7,247 bases of DNA. Origin: Methanosarcinales archaeon. Its GTDB lineage: Archaea > Halobacteriota > Methanosarcinia > Methanosarcinales > Methanogasteraceae. A program made the translations under genes and the position numbers. Position 1 is the first letter of the stretch, and each line of letters opens with the position of its first letter. This document shows, piece after piece, positions 1 through 5,452 of the stretch. The DNA lies in assembly GCA_030640725.1 (NCBI GenBank), contig DAOWIV010000272.1:1-7247 (forward strand), read 5' to 3'. The notes beneath the pieces are model-generated. The model searched no databases. It had not been told where the DNA came from and saw only the letters and a program-made list of their open reading frames with translations.

Positions 1-2
1 GT

Positions 3-173
3 GATGTGATGTGCATCTCCGGATGTATAACCGGAATCGACCCAAACCCGCCAAATCCACTCGTTGGAGATGTTGTAGGCACATCCGGAGCCCCTGAGGG
101 TGATGGTACTGTGGACCTGATGGATGCATTGTACATAGCAAGGTGTGAGGCTGGCTTGGAGAGCGAGCCTTAA
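3..173 (+). CDS. 3' end of a surface protein with C-terminal dockerin-like domain (partial)
   Basis: The frame is open from the left edge to TAA at 171-173 and gives the last 56 residues of a longer protein. Visible is a dockerin-like calcium loop: residues GDVV are followed by a short insertion (GTSGAPE), then GDGTVDLMDALYIAR, where the Asp/Gly-rich loop runs into a helix with the DALYIA pattern typical of dockerin repeats. Only one loop is visible; a partner loop may lie upstream. Dockerins bind cohesin domains through two calcium-bound loop-helix repeats, and the next gene carries both domain types, so a secreted or surface protein is likely. Whatever enzyme or structural domain precedes the dockerin lies outside the window. 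The loop is longer than the usual 12-residue form, which makes the dockerin call likely but not certain. Two cysteines occur near the start of the visible part. Confidence 0.65.
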   Translation, partial: DVMCISGCITGIDPNPPNPLVGDVVGTSGAPEGDGTVDLMDALYIARCEAGLESEP

Positions 174-197
174 CCTCTCCCTCTTTTTATTTTTTTA
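174..197 (+). terminator. Pyrimidine/T-rich archaeal-type terminator
   Basis: Directly after the TAA of the dockerin-ended gene is a pyrimidine run with two T tracts (CTTTTTATTTTTTTAA). Archaeal RNA polymerase can terminate on T-rich tracts without a strong hairpin, and none is seen here. The same tract is all that separates this gene from the next start codon at 203, where no Shine-Dalgarno sequence is visible. Confidence 0.45.
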
Positions 198-202
198 ATG
201 CT

Positions 203-1246
203 ATGTCCGGATGGGTAAGACTGATCTGCTTGAGCGTGATCGTGTTTCTCTCGATACCGCCGGTACCTGCCACAACCATCAGCATCGCTGATTTTGATGT
301 TGAATCCGGCAGCACGATCACAGCACCCATCCGGATCACCAATGCAATGATCCTGGGCGGCTGCGAGATCAATATCACATATAACTCCTCGGTTGTCTAT
401 ATGAGCGGTGTCACACCGGGGGATATGGATTTGCTCGCATACAACATCGACAACGAGTCTGGATGGGTGTACGTGAATGCGATCAACGTATCAGGACAGA
501 ACGGCGATGCAACCTTCGCGTGTATCAATCTCACTGCGGTGGGGGATGTGGCAGATGTGAGCCCACTGAACATCACAACCGCTACCCTATTCGACATAGA
601 CTACAACGAAATATCATATATGGTGTGCAATGGATCGTTTACAGTCCTGCCGCCGGGTGTTGCCATCATCAGCATCGGAAACGGCATCGGTAACATGACC
701 CTGCCGATCGCAATCGAAGACGGTGTGAACGTGGGCGCATGTGACATAACGCTCTTGTTCAATGCGTCGGTTGTGAATGTGACCGACGTAACAGGCGGAG
801 ATATGGACGTCACCATGGCAAACCTTGAGCACGTACATGAGGGGTTCGTGCGCATCGGTACATACCAGACCGATAACCCGGGACTGAGCGGAAACATCAC
901 ATTCGCAAATGTCACGTTCGAACCGGTTGGGAGCAGCGGCGATACATGTTCCTTGAACCTGAGCGTGACCACGTTTAAGGATGCAACCCCTGAGGGCAAG
1001 GAGATTCTATATATCGTGCACAACGGAACATATACCGCAGCGCTGAACGGTGATGTCAATGGTGATAGCGTGGTAGACATCCACGATGCCATGTATCTTG
1101 CAAAGCACATACTTGGCAAGTCAGGATACGAGTGGATAATCGTTGAGGCGGCAGAGGTAGATGGCAGTGGCGAAGTGGATATCGCTGATGCCATGTATCT
1201 GGCGAAGCATGTGCTTGGGATCGCTGGATTTGAGGAACTGAGGTGA
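203..1246 (+). CDS. Secreted protein with two cohesin-like domains and a C-terminal dockerin
   Basis: 347 residues. Residues 1-24 form a Sec-type signal peptide (hydrophobic ICLSVIVFLSIPP, then VPATT). Residues about 26-149 and 152-279 are two beta-rich domains resembling cohesin modules; the second shares long stretches with the protein encoded at 1497-2360. Residues 282-341 are a two-repeat dockerin. Loop 1 has ligands D284, N286, D288, D292 and D295; loop 2 has E318, D320, S322, E324, D326 and D329; each runs into a near-identical helix containing DAMYLAKH. Fourteen N-X-S/T sequons suggest a glycosylated surface protein. Carrying both domain types, it could act as an adaptor: its dockerin docks on another cohesin while its cohesins receive dockerin proteins. 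No catalytic domain is seen. ATG 203 is chosen because the signal peptide starts there; no Shine-Dalgarno is visible, so initiation may be leaderless. Dockerin assignment is strong; cohesin assignment rests on pattern, composition and context. Confidence 0.8.
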   Translation: MSGWVRLICLSVIVFLSIPPVPATTISIADFDVESGSTITAPIRITNAMILGGCEINITYNSSVVYMSGVTPGDMDLLAYNIDNESGWVYVNAINVSGQNGDATFACINLTAVGDVADVSPLNITTATLFDIDYNEISYMVCNGSFTVLPPGVAIISIGNGIGNMTLPIAIEDGVNVGACDITLLFNASVVNVTDVTGGDMDVTMANLEHVHEGFVRIGTYQTDNPGLSGNITFANVTFEPVGSSGDTCSLNLSVTTFKDATPEGKEILYIVHNGTYTAALNGDVNGDSVVDIHDAMYLAKHILGKSGYEWIIVEAAEVDGSGEVDIADAMYLAKHVLGIAGFEELR

Positions 1247-1282
1247 TGATCGACATCACCTTCTTTTTATTATTTTTATAAT
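1242..1282 (+). terminator. Stem-loop plus T-tract terminator overlapping the stop codon
   Basis: A perfect 7-bp stem, GGTGATG (1242-1248) and CATCACC (1254-1260), closes a 5-nt loop ATCGA. It is followed at once by a T-rich run (TTCTTTTTATTATTTTTAT). The stop codon TGA of the cohesin/dockerin gene (1244-1246) lies inside the left arm. This resembles a bacterial intrinsic terminator and should separate this gene from the one at 1497. Confidence 0.6.
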
Positions 1283-1383
1283 ATCCACTGGCTTGCAGGT
1301 GGACGGATGGCACCTTTCGATAGGTGGTGTTACGTATTTTGTAGCGATAAATGTATTTTAATATGAACATAGATGATCGAAAC

Positions 1384-1397
1384 GAAATGTTTAAGTA
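1384..1397 (+). promoter_or_regulatory. Candidate BRE/TATA promoter for the membrane-anchored cohesin gene
   Basis: CGAAATG followed by TTTAAGTA (1390-1397) matches the purine-rich BRE plus TATA-like arrangement of archaeal promoters. It would start RNA near 1420 and leave a leader of roughly 75 nt before ATG 1497. Other AT-rich stretches in 1340-1460 could also serve. Confidence 0.4.
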
Positions 1398-1461
1398 TGA
1401 TGGAGATTTGTTACTGATAACCATAGAAGTATAACAAACTAACTTGATATTTGTGAAATTT

Positions 1462-1479
1462 GTAATTGAATACAATTAC
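1462..1479 (+). promoter_or_regulatory. Perfect 18-bp inverted repeat in the 5' leader
   Basis: GTAATTG (1462-1468) and CAATTAC (1473-1479) are perfect complements around AATA. The element ends 17 nt before ATG 1497 and just upstream of the AGGAT Shine-Dalgarno-like site at 1486-1490. It could be a DNA operator for a dimeric regulator or a weak RNA hairpin near the ribosome site. There is no T-tract after it, so it is not a terminator. Confidence 0.4.
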
Positions 1480-1496
1480 GTTCACAGGATGCGTAC

Positions 1497-2360
1497 ATGA
1501 AAAAAATAAAACATCTGATGAAACTCATTTCAATCATCCTATTATTTACAATTCCTGCATCATGTGATTTGGTCAATGAGTTAATCATCATTGAAAACGC
1601 TGTAAACGTCGGCGCTGTTGACGTAACAATCACATGTGACAAATTGGTGAATGTCACAAACGTAACCGATGGGAACTTCGATGTCACCATGGCAAACGAA
1701 AATAACACATCGCTCGAATGGGTGCGCATCGGCGCGTTTCAGACGGACAACCCGGGACTGAACGGGCGCATCATCCTCGCCAATGTTACGTTCAATAAAA
1801 CTGCTGGCGACAACCGCGATATCTGCTCATTAATCGAGATTACCGTAACCACGCTCAAGGATGCAACTCCGCAAGGCAAGCCGATTCTTCCATATACTGT
1901 TGAGGGCTGTACAATCGTAGTATCGGCACCACCCGCAGCAACGCCTACAGATTCCAGCGATGATAAAGATTCCGGTGGCGGTGGCATGATCCATACACCG
2001 ACGCCAGCACCAATTCCATCAGCATTCCCTGCAGCACCATCTGTTGCGGCAACACCAGCCAAAGAGGAGATGCTCGCCAACACAACCGCGCCAACACCTG
2101 AAAAGGTAACAGCATTCCGCACAGAGCCGTCATCGCTACCTCCACCGGTGCTCTCACCAATCGCCGGAATAGTCATCGTGGTGATCGCCGCAATCCTCGG
2201 GGTCATCAGGGTGATCGGCATCACAGCACAGACAAGGGATGAAACGTACGCTGAAGCGATCGCATCGATAAAGCAGGCAGAATGTATGCGGGCGATCGCT
2301 GCGATCTTCGGGATCGTCGTTGTTGCGGTCGTCGCAATCATCGGGATACTGCTGATGTGA
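1497..2360 (+). CDS. Membrane-anchored single-cohesin-like protein with Pro/Thr-rich stalk
   Basis: 287 residues. Residues 1-22 are a signal sequence (basic MKKIKHLMK, then a hydrophobic core); C23 after IPAS is a weak lipobox-like position. Residues about 28-143 form a cohesin-like domain closely related to the second domain of the upstream protein (shared NVGA, DVTMAN, VRIG, QTDNPGL, KDATP). The first strand of that domain appears to be missing. Residues 144-221 are a Pro/Thr/Ala/Ser-rich spacer with a Gly cluster, typical of an extracellular stalk. Two hydrophobic helices follow, about 222-243 and 266-287, separated by a charged loop containing TRDETYAEAIASIKQAE, and the protein ends right after the second. 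The expected role is to hold dockerin proteins, possibly the one encoded just upstream, at the cell surface. Several sequons lie in the cohesin part. AGGAT at 1486-1490 supports ATG 1497. Structure is clear; binding partner is inference. Confidence 0.75.
   Translation: MKKIKHLMKLISIILLFTIPASCDLVNELIIIENAVNVGAVDVTITCDKLVNVTNVTDGNFDVTMANENNTSLEWVRIGAFQTDNPGLNGRIILANVTFNKTAGDNRDICSLIEITVTTLKDATPQGKPILPYTVEGCTIVVSAPPAATPTDSSDDKDSGGGGMIHTPTPAPIPSAFPAAPSVAATPAKEEMLANTTAPTPEKVTAFRTEPSSLPPPVLSPIAGIVIVVIAAILGVIRVIGITAQTRDETYAEAIASIKQAECMRAIAAIFGIVVVAVVAIIGILLM
1680..1880 (+). repeat. Diverged direct DNA copy of the second cohesin module (first copy about 805-1000)
   Basis: Identical blocks recur at a near-constant spacing of 874-880 bp: GTCACCATGGCAAAC at 809-823 and 1683-1697, GTGCGCATCGG at 848-858 and 1722-1732, AACCCGGGACTGA at 875-887 and 1749-1761, AAGGATGCAAC at 977-987 and 1857-1867. 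Some differences between the blocks are at third codon positions, as expected for a duplicated coding module under selection or for gene conversion. Confidence 0.75.
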
Positions 2361-2366
2361 ATCGCA

Positions 2367-2564
2367 TCAGACACTGATCTGTGTATTAGCCAGACCGATT
2401 GCATCCAGATAACCGATGGAATTCACCAGAAGTTGGAGGACGGCTCTCTTTTTTCGAAATACGTTGCTCTTGGTTCGTCCTGCGCTCGCTAACTCACAGT
2501 TCCGCCCCTCGGAATACGAATCGATAAGAAGTGTAAAAGACGATGTGCATACCGTCTTCATCAC
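2367..2564 (-). CDS. Small basic hypothetical protein (doubtful)
   Basis: A 65-residue frame that I do not recognise. Its middle, ELASAGRTKSNVFRKKRAV, is strongly basic, and the C-terminal part (LQLLVNSIGYLDAIGLANT) looks like an amphipathic helix. There is no clear Shine-Dalgarno before the ATG at 2564. It runs towards the stop of the anchored cohesin gene at 2360 and ends 6 bp from it. It may be a small real protein, a fragment of a larger lost gene, or part of a dispersed repeat. Confidence 0.22.
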   Translation of the reverse strand: MMKTVCTSSFTLLIDSYSEGRNCELASAGRTKSNVFRKKRAVLQLLVNSIGYLDAIGLANTQISV

Positions 2565-2597
2565 GTTTTTTCAGGGTTTTGTACGATAACGCATCTA

Positions 2598-2984
2598 TCA
2601 CTCTTTCATATCATCTATGAGATCAAGCTCACGAAATATTCTTGATTTGTTGATGACCGTTTACGTATAGAATACAGTCTAATGCGGTTTTGCTGAACCC
2701 GTCTACAGTGGAAAGATAATTTCCCTGATCCCGGCAGCGATAAATCATCAATATCTCTACAATCGCTGATGGAGATAAGTAGTCTGGTGCAACTGATTCT
2801 CCACTACAGTGCCATCAAAAATTAGCGAACCGCCGTGGGAAATGTGTTTGATAATATGGTTGTGTTGGTATTGGTATCGTGTGGAACCGGGAATTATTCT
2901 CCTATTGTTCTGCTGAATTGGTGGTGCTGTGTGGAGGCAGGGAGTGCATGATTCTTGCAGGGTGTGCTGTTCGCAACAAAACAT
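2598..2984 (-). pseudogene. Possible decayed minus-strand gene in three frames
   Basis: Read leftward, three overlapping frames each give a protein-like stretch that continues the previous one. The first (2757-2984) contains HIIKHISHGGSLIFDGTVVE. The second (to a stop at 2629-2631) contains DYLSPSAIVEILMIYRC and STVDGFSKTALDCILYV. The third (stop TGA at 2598-2600) ends INKSRIFRELDLIDDMKE. Two frameshifts would join them into one protein of roughly 120 residues. I do not recognise the family. Chance open frames in moderately AT-rich DNA remain a fair alternative. Confidence 0.25.
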
Positions 2985-2989
2985 TTATC
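2975..2989 (+). promoter_or_regulatory. Candidate promoter of pdxT
   Basis: AACAAAA followed by CATTTATC (2982-2989) resembles a BRE/TATA pair, placed about 27 bp before ATG 3016. Transcription would begin very close to the start codon, giving a very short leader. Confidence 0.45.
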
Positions 2990-3015
2990 CATTGTCACAA
3001 AAGATGCGGTGACAG

Positions 3016-3606
3016 ATGAAGATCGGCGTCATTGCGATTCAGGGAAATGTGGCAGAGCACGCCCACGCGCTTAAGCGTGCGCTTGCTGAGCGGGGTGATC
3101 ACGGCGAGATTATCCTGATCAAACATGATGGGCTTGTTTTGGACTGTGACGCCATCGTGCTGCCCGGCGGGGAGAGCACCACGCTTGCACGGCTTATATG
3201 GAAGGAAGGCATCGCCACCGAGATTAAGGATGCGGTTAAATCCGGTGTCCCGGTGCTTGGCACCTGCGCAGGGCTTGTGCTGCTTGCAAAACACGGTGAC
3301 GAGGAAATAGCGCAAACAAAACAGCGTTTACTCGACATAATGGATATCGAGGTCAAAAGGAACGCTTTTGGGCGGCAGTACGACTCATTCGAGACATCTA
3401 TTGATATTTCAGGTATCGGGGACGGGTTTCCTGCGATCTTTATCCGTGCGCCTGCAATCACGCGATGTGGCGACGGGGTCTCTGCGCTTGCATGGATCGA
3501 CGATTATGTGGTTGCCGCACAACAGGGCAGTGCGCTTGCGCTTGCATTCCATCCCGAGATGGTGCATGATACGCGAGTGCACCAGTATTTTATAGATATG
3601 ATCTGA
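3016..3606 (+). CDS. pdxT: Pyridoxal 5'-phosphate synthase glutaminase subunit PdxT
   Basis: 196 residues, the usual length for this family. PdxT is a class I glutamine amidotransferase that hydrolyses glutamine and channels ammonia to the synthase PdxS, which builds PLP from ribose 5-phosphate, glyceraldehyde 3-phosphate and ammonia in the cytoplasm. Family marks are the N-terminal IGVIAIQGNVAEH, the GGEST oxyanion motif (51-55), the nucleophile C84 in GTCAG, RNAFGRQ (115-121), FIRAP (142-146), and the H179/E181 pair in HPE that completes the catalytic triad. GGTGA at 3008-3012 lies just before ATG 3016 and matches the 16S tail, though the spacing is short. pdxS is not in the window, so the two subunits are not adjacent on this side. 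The next gene, aroC, is on the same strand after a 191-bp gap, which suggests separate transcription. Confidence 0.95.
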   Translation: MKIGVIAIQGNVAEHAHALKRALAERGDHGEIILIKHDGLVLDCDAIVLPGGESTTLARLIWKEGIATEIKDAVKSGVPVLGTCAGLVLLAKHGDEEIAQTKQRLLDIMDIEVKRNAFGRQYDSFETSIDISGIGDGFPAIFIRAPAITRCGDGVSALAWIDDYVVAAQQGSALALAFHPEMVHDTRVHQYFIDMI

Positions 3607-3724
3607 TACCGGATCTGTTATGCAAGACTTTTCCTGAGGTCTCGAACTGCTCGGGTGTGGCGCTGATCCGGGGGGCTACAAAAGCGAAAAATACAGAAGG
3701 GAAAACTTTTAGGATATCTGCCAG

Positions 3725-3738
3725 CTACCTATATCTTA
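3725..3738 (+). promoter_or_regulatory. Candidate TATA region upstream of aroC
   Basis: CTATATCT (3729-3736) in the gap between pdxT and aroC is TATA-like and lies about 60-70 bp before ATG 3798. An A-rich stretch at 3680-3695 and AAAACTTTTAGGAT at 3702-3715 are alternatives. None is decisive. Confidence 0.3.
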
Positions 3739-3787
3739 ATCGTGGAATGCCCCATGACCCAAAACCGCGGGGCGCAGCGGCGGGGCT

Positions 3788-3791
3788 GGAG
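3788..3791 (+). promoter_or_regulatory. Shine-Dalgarno that fixes the aroC start
   Basis: GGAG sits 6 nt before ATG 3798. This, with the family N-terminus starting MSGNTFG, favours 3798 over the upstream in-frame GTG at 3657. Confidence 0.7.
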
Positions 3792-3797
3792 ATAAAG

Positions 3798-4934
3798 ATG
3801 TCAGGAAACACATTCGGAACGATATTTCGCATAACAACATGGGGCGAGAGCCACGGACCTGCGGTCGGCGTCGTCGTTGATGGCTGCCCGCCGGGTATGC
3901 CGCTTGCAGAGGCAGATGTCCAGAAGGATCTCGACCGCCGCCGTCCCGGACAGAGTGATATCTCGACGCCCCGGAAGGAAGCGGACGTTGTCACCATCCT
4001 TTCAGGGGTTTTTGAGGGAAAAACAACCGGCACGCCCATCTCGATGATCGTCCGGAACAAAAACGTCGATTCATCTCCTTACGAGGAGTTGCGGCACACG
4101 CCACGCCCGGGACATGCCGATTACCCTTATGAGGTTAAGTACGGAATCAGGGATTATCGCGGCGGCGGGCGCGCGTCTGCACGCGAGACCGTTGGACGGG
4201 TGGCTGCAGGAGCGGTTGCTAGAAAGATGCTTGCCGAACGCGGCATCGATGTGATCGCACACGTCATCGAACTTGGTGGAATCCGGAGCGCGGATTGCGA
4301 GACTGCGCCATCCGGGATATATGATGCACATAAGATTTCTGAGATGAAACAACGGATCGATGCGTCTCCGCTTCGGTGTGTGGATCCTGATGCAGGCGCT
4401 GCAATGCTTGAACTGGTGCATAGGGCGCGCGAGGAGGGGAATAGTATCGGCGGCATCGTCGAGATCATAGCAACCCGCATTCCGGCTGGCATCGGGGAAC
4501 CGGTCTTTGATAAGCTTGATGCGGATCTCGCAAAAGCCCTGATGAGTATCGGCGCGGTGAAAGGCGTCGAGATCGGGGCTGGCTTTCGATGCGCGAGGAT
4601 GAGGGGCAGTGAAATGAACGACGCATTCGGGATTTCAGACGCTGACGAGGCTGTGACGCCTGAAACGAACAATGCCGGGGGCATCCTTGGCGGGCTTGCG
4701 ACCGGTGCCCCGATCGTGTGCAGGATCGCGGTCAAGCCAACGCCCTCCATCGCCATGCCCCAGAAGACTGTCGATCTGCGGACGATGAGCGGGGCAGAGA
4801 TTACGATAAAAGGACGCCACGACCCGACAATCCCGCCCAGGATTGTTCCGGTTGCCGAGGCGATGGTTGCCATCGTGCTGGCAGATCACCTGCTGCGAGA
4901 TTCGAGCACCAAACTTATATACCCCGAACGATGA
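3798..4934 (+). CDS. aroC: Chorismate synthase AroC
   Basis: 378 residues from ATG 3798, normal for the family. It converts 5-enolpyruvylshikimate 3-phosphate to chorismate, the last common step of aromatic amino acid synthesis, and needs reduced FMN. Signatures seen: TTWGESHGPAVG (residues 13-24, with the conserved His), RRRPGQ (47-52), the glycine-rich RGGGRASARET (121-131), NNAGGILGG (291-299), KPTPSI (313-318) and GRHDP (339-343). These cover the FMN and substrate sites from end to end with no gap or frameshift. The open frame continues 47 codons further upstream to a GTG at 3657, but that part has no family similarity and no good ribosome site, so it is left out. The 3' end carries the TATA box of the following tRNA gene within the codons for the C-terminal TKLIYPER. 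Confidence 0.96.
   Translation: MSGNTFGTIFRITTWGESHGPAVGVVVDGCPPGMPLAEADVQKDLDRRRPGQSDISTPRKEADVVTILSGVFEGKTTGTPISMIVRNKNVDSSPYEELRHTPRPGHADYPYEVKYGIRDYRGGGRASARETVGRVAAGAVARKMLAERGIDVIAHVIELGGIRSADCETAPSGIYDAHKISEMKQRIDASPLRCVDPDAGAAMLELVHRAREEGNSIGGIVEIIATRIPAGIGEPVFDKLDADLAKALMSIGAVKGVEIGAGFRCARMRGSEMNDAFGISDADEAVTPETNNAGGILGGLATGAPIVCRIAVKPTPSIAMPQKTVDLRTMSGAEITIKGRHDPTIPPRIVPVAEAMVAIVLADHLLRDSSTKLIYPER
4914..4921 (+). promoter_or_regulatory. TATA box of the tRNA-Lys gene, inside the aroC 3' end
   Basis: CTTATATA is a close match to the archaeal TATA consensus. It lies about 30 bp before the first base of the tRNA at 4948, the right distance for a start at or just before the mature 5' end. 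It overlaps aroC codons. Confidence 0.6.
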
Positions 4935-4947
4935 TAGCACATCCGAT

Positions 4948-5021
4948 GGGCTCGTAGCTCAGTCAGGCAGAGCGGTGGGCTCTTAACCCATTCGCCAAGG
5001 GTTCAAATCCCTTCGAGCCCG
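4948..5021 (+). tRNA. tRNA-Lys (anticodon CUU)
   Basis: A complete 74-nt cloverleaf. The acceptor arms GGGCTCG (4948-4954) and CGAGCCC (5014-5020) pair fully, with discriminator G5021. The D stem is GCTC/GAGC. The anticodon stem GTGGG (4975-4979) pairs with CCCAT (4987-4991), with one G-U pair, around loop CTCTTAA; the anticodon is CTT at 4982-4984. The T arm is AAGGG-TTCAAAT-CCCTT. There is no intron and no encoded CCA, since GTTTTGG follows. A lysine tRNA with a G discriminator and GGGC start fits archaea. Confidence 0.97.
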
Positions 5022-5050
5022 TTTTGGTCCATCGAGTATAGCATCAGGGT

Positions 5051-5055
5051 GGTGA
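5051..5055 (+). promoter_or_regulatory. Shine-Dalgarno that favours GTG 5061
   Basis: GGTGA, complementary to the 16S rRNA tail, ends 5 nt before GTG 5061. The two further upstream GTG codons (5049 and 5052) overlap this site, so 5061 is the better start. Confidence 0.55.
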
Positions 5056-5060
5056 AAGCC

Positions 5061-5369
5061 GTGGTAGCAATTACCAAACCCGCAATAAACGAACTGAAAA
5101 CCATCATCGAAGCCGAAAACATGGTAAACCGCGCCGATTATGGTCTGCGCATTTACGTGGCAGGGATAAATGATCGGGGCGTGACTTATGGTCTTGAACT
5201 TGGTGATCTCCAGCGCGACCGTGATGTTGTGCTCGATCTCGGCGGAATAAACACGTTCATCGACCAAAAAATCGAACCGTCGCTCAGGAGCATCGTGATC
5301 GATTTTGTTGAGAATGGAGGGAGTCGTGGATTCGTGATCAACCAGCCAACATGCTGTAACTGTAGTTAA
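5061..5369 (+). CDS. HesB/IscA-fold iron-sulfur family protein, first cluster cysteine missing
   Basis: 102 residues from GTG 5061 (106 if GTG 5049 is used). The order of segments fits the HesB/IscA (A-type carrier) fold: N-terminal ITKPAINELKTIIEAE helix, the strand LRIYVAG, then YGLEL, a middle strand (DVVLDLGGINTFIDQ), IDFVENGGSRGFVIN, and a Cys-rich tail. A-type carriers bind Fe-S clusters through one cysteine in the AGxxCxG loop and a CxC pair near the C-terminus. Here the loop reads AGINDRGVTYGL (34-45), with D38 in the cysteine position, while the tail PTCCNCS keeps three cysteines (98, 99, 101). It may be a diverged archaeal subgroup using other ligands, or may not be a carrier. It lies 39 bp after tRNA-Lys and converges with the YcaO gene. 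Fold assignment is fairly sure; function is not. Confidence 0.7.
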   Translation: MVAITKPAINELKTIIEAENMVNRADYGLRIYVAGINDRGVTYGLELGDLQRDRDVVLDLGGINTFIDQKIEPSLRSIVIDFVENGGSRGFVINQPTCCNCS

Positions 5370-5452
5370 CGACAACCTGGAAATCCATGGATATTTCACT
5401 GTGAATTTTAAATTGTGTAAGAGTGAATATGATATAATTTGGTGACAGAAAA

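Larger units (their letters stand above)
2361..3015. other. 655-bp stretch without a confident gene
   Basis: Between the anchored cohesin gene and pdxT no reading frame has a recognisable family, a clear ribosome site and full length. Minus-strand frames are open in pieces (2367-2564, 2598-2660, 2629-2813, 2757-2984) and look more like remnants than intact genes. T tracts occur at 2449-2454 and 2566-2571. The last 45 bases hold the likely pdxT promoter. No tRNA, CRISPR array or insertion-sequence ends are seen. Confidence 0.55.

Noticed and set aside
601..1194. Leftward open frame opposite the cohesin/dockerin gene
   Set aside because: The forward frame has signal peptide, cohesins and dockerin; the reverse has none and no ribosome site.
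2365..2390. ATCAG-ACA-CTGAT hairpin after the anchored cohesin gene as a terminator
   Set aside because: A 5-bp stem with a 3-nt loop and no following T-tract is too weak to call.
1739..2404. Leftward 221-codon open frame opposite the anchored cohesin gene
   Set aside because: It consists of Ala/Val/Thr/Pro-rich sequence expected from the complement of the stalk and membrane helices.
3657..3797. In-frame 47-codon N-terminal extension of AroC from a GTG
   Set aside because: It has no family similarity, while ATG 3798 has GGAG at 6 nt and the standard MSGNTFG start.
4154..4873. Long leftward open frame of 239 codons opposite aroC
   Set aside because: It is a shadow of aroC codon bias; the forward frame is full-length chorismate synthase with all motifs.
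5370..5452. Possible terminator between the HesB-like and YcaO genes (ATCCATGGAT palindrome)
   Set aside because: The palindrome is short with no loop and no T-tract next to it; the gap is AT-rich but not distinctive.
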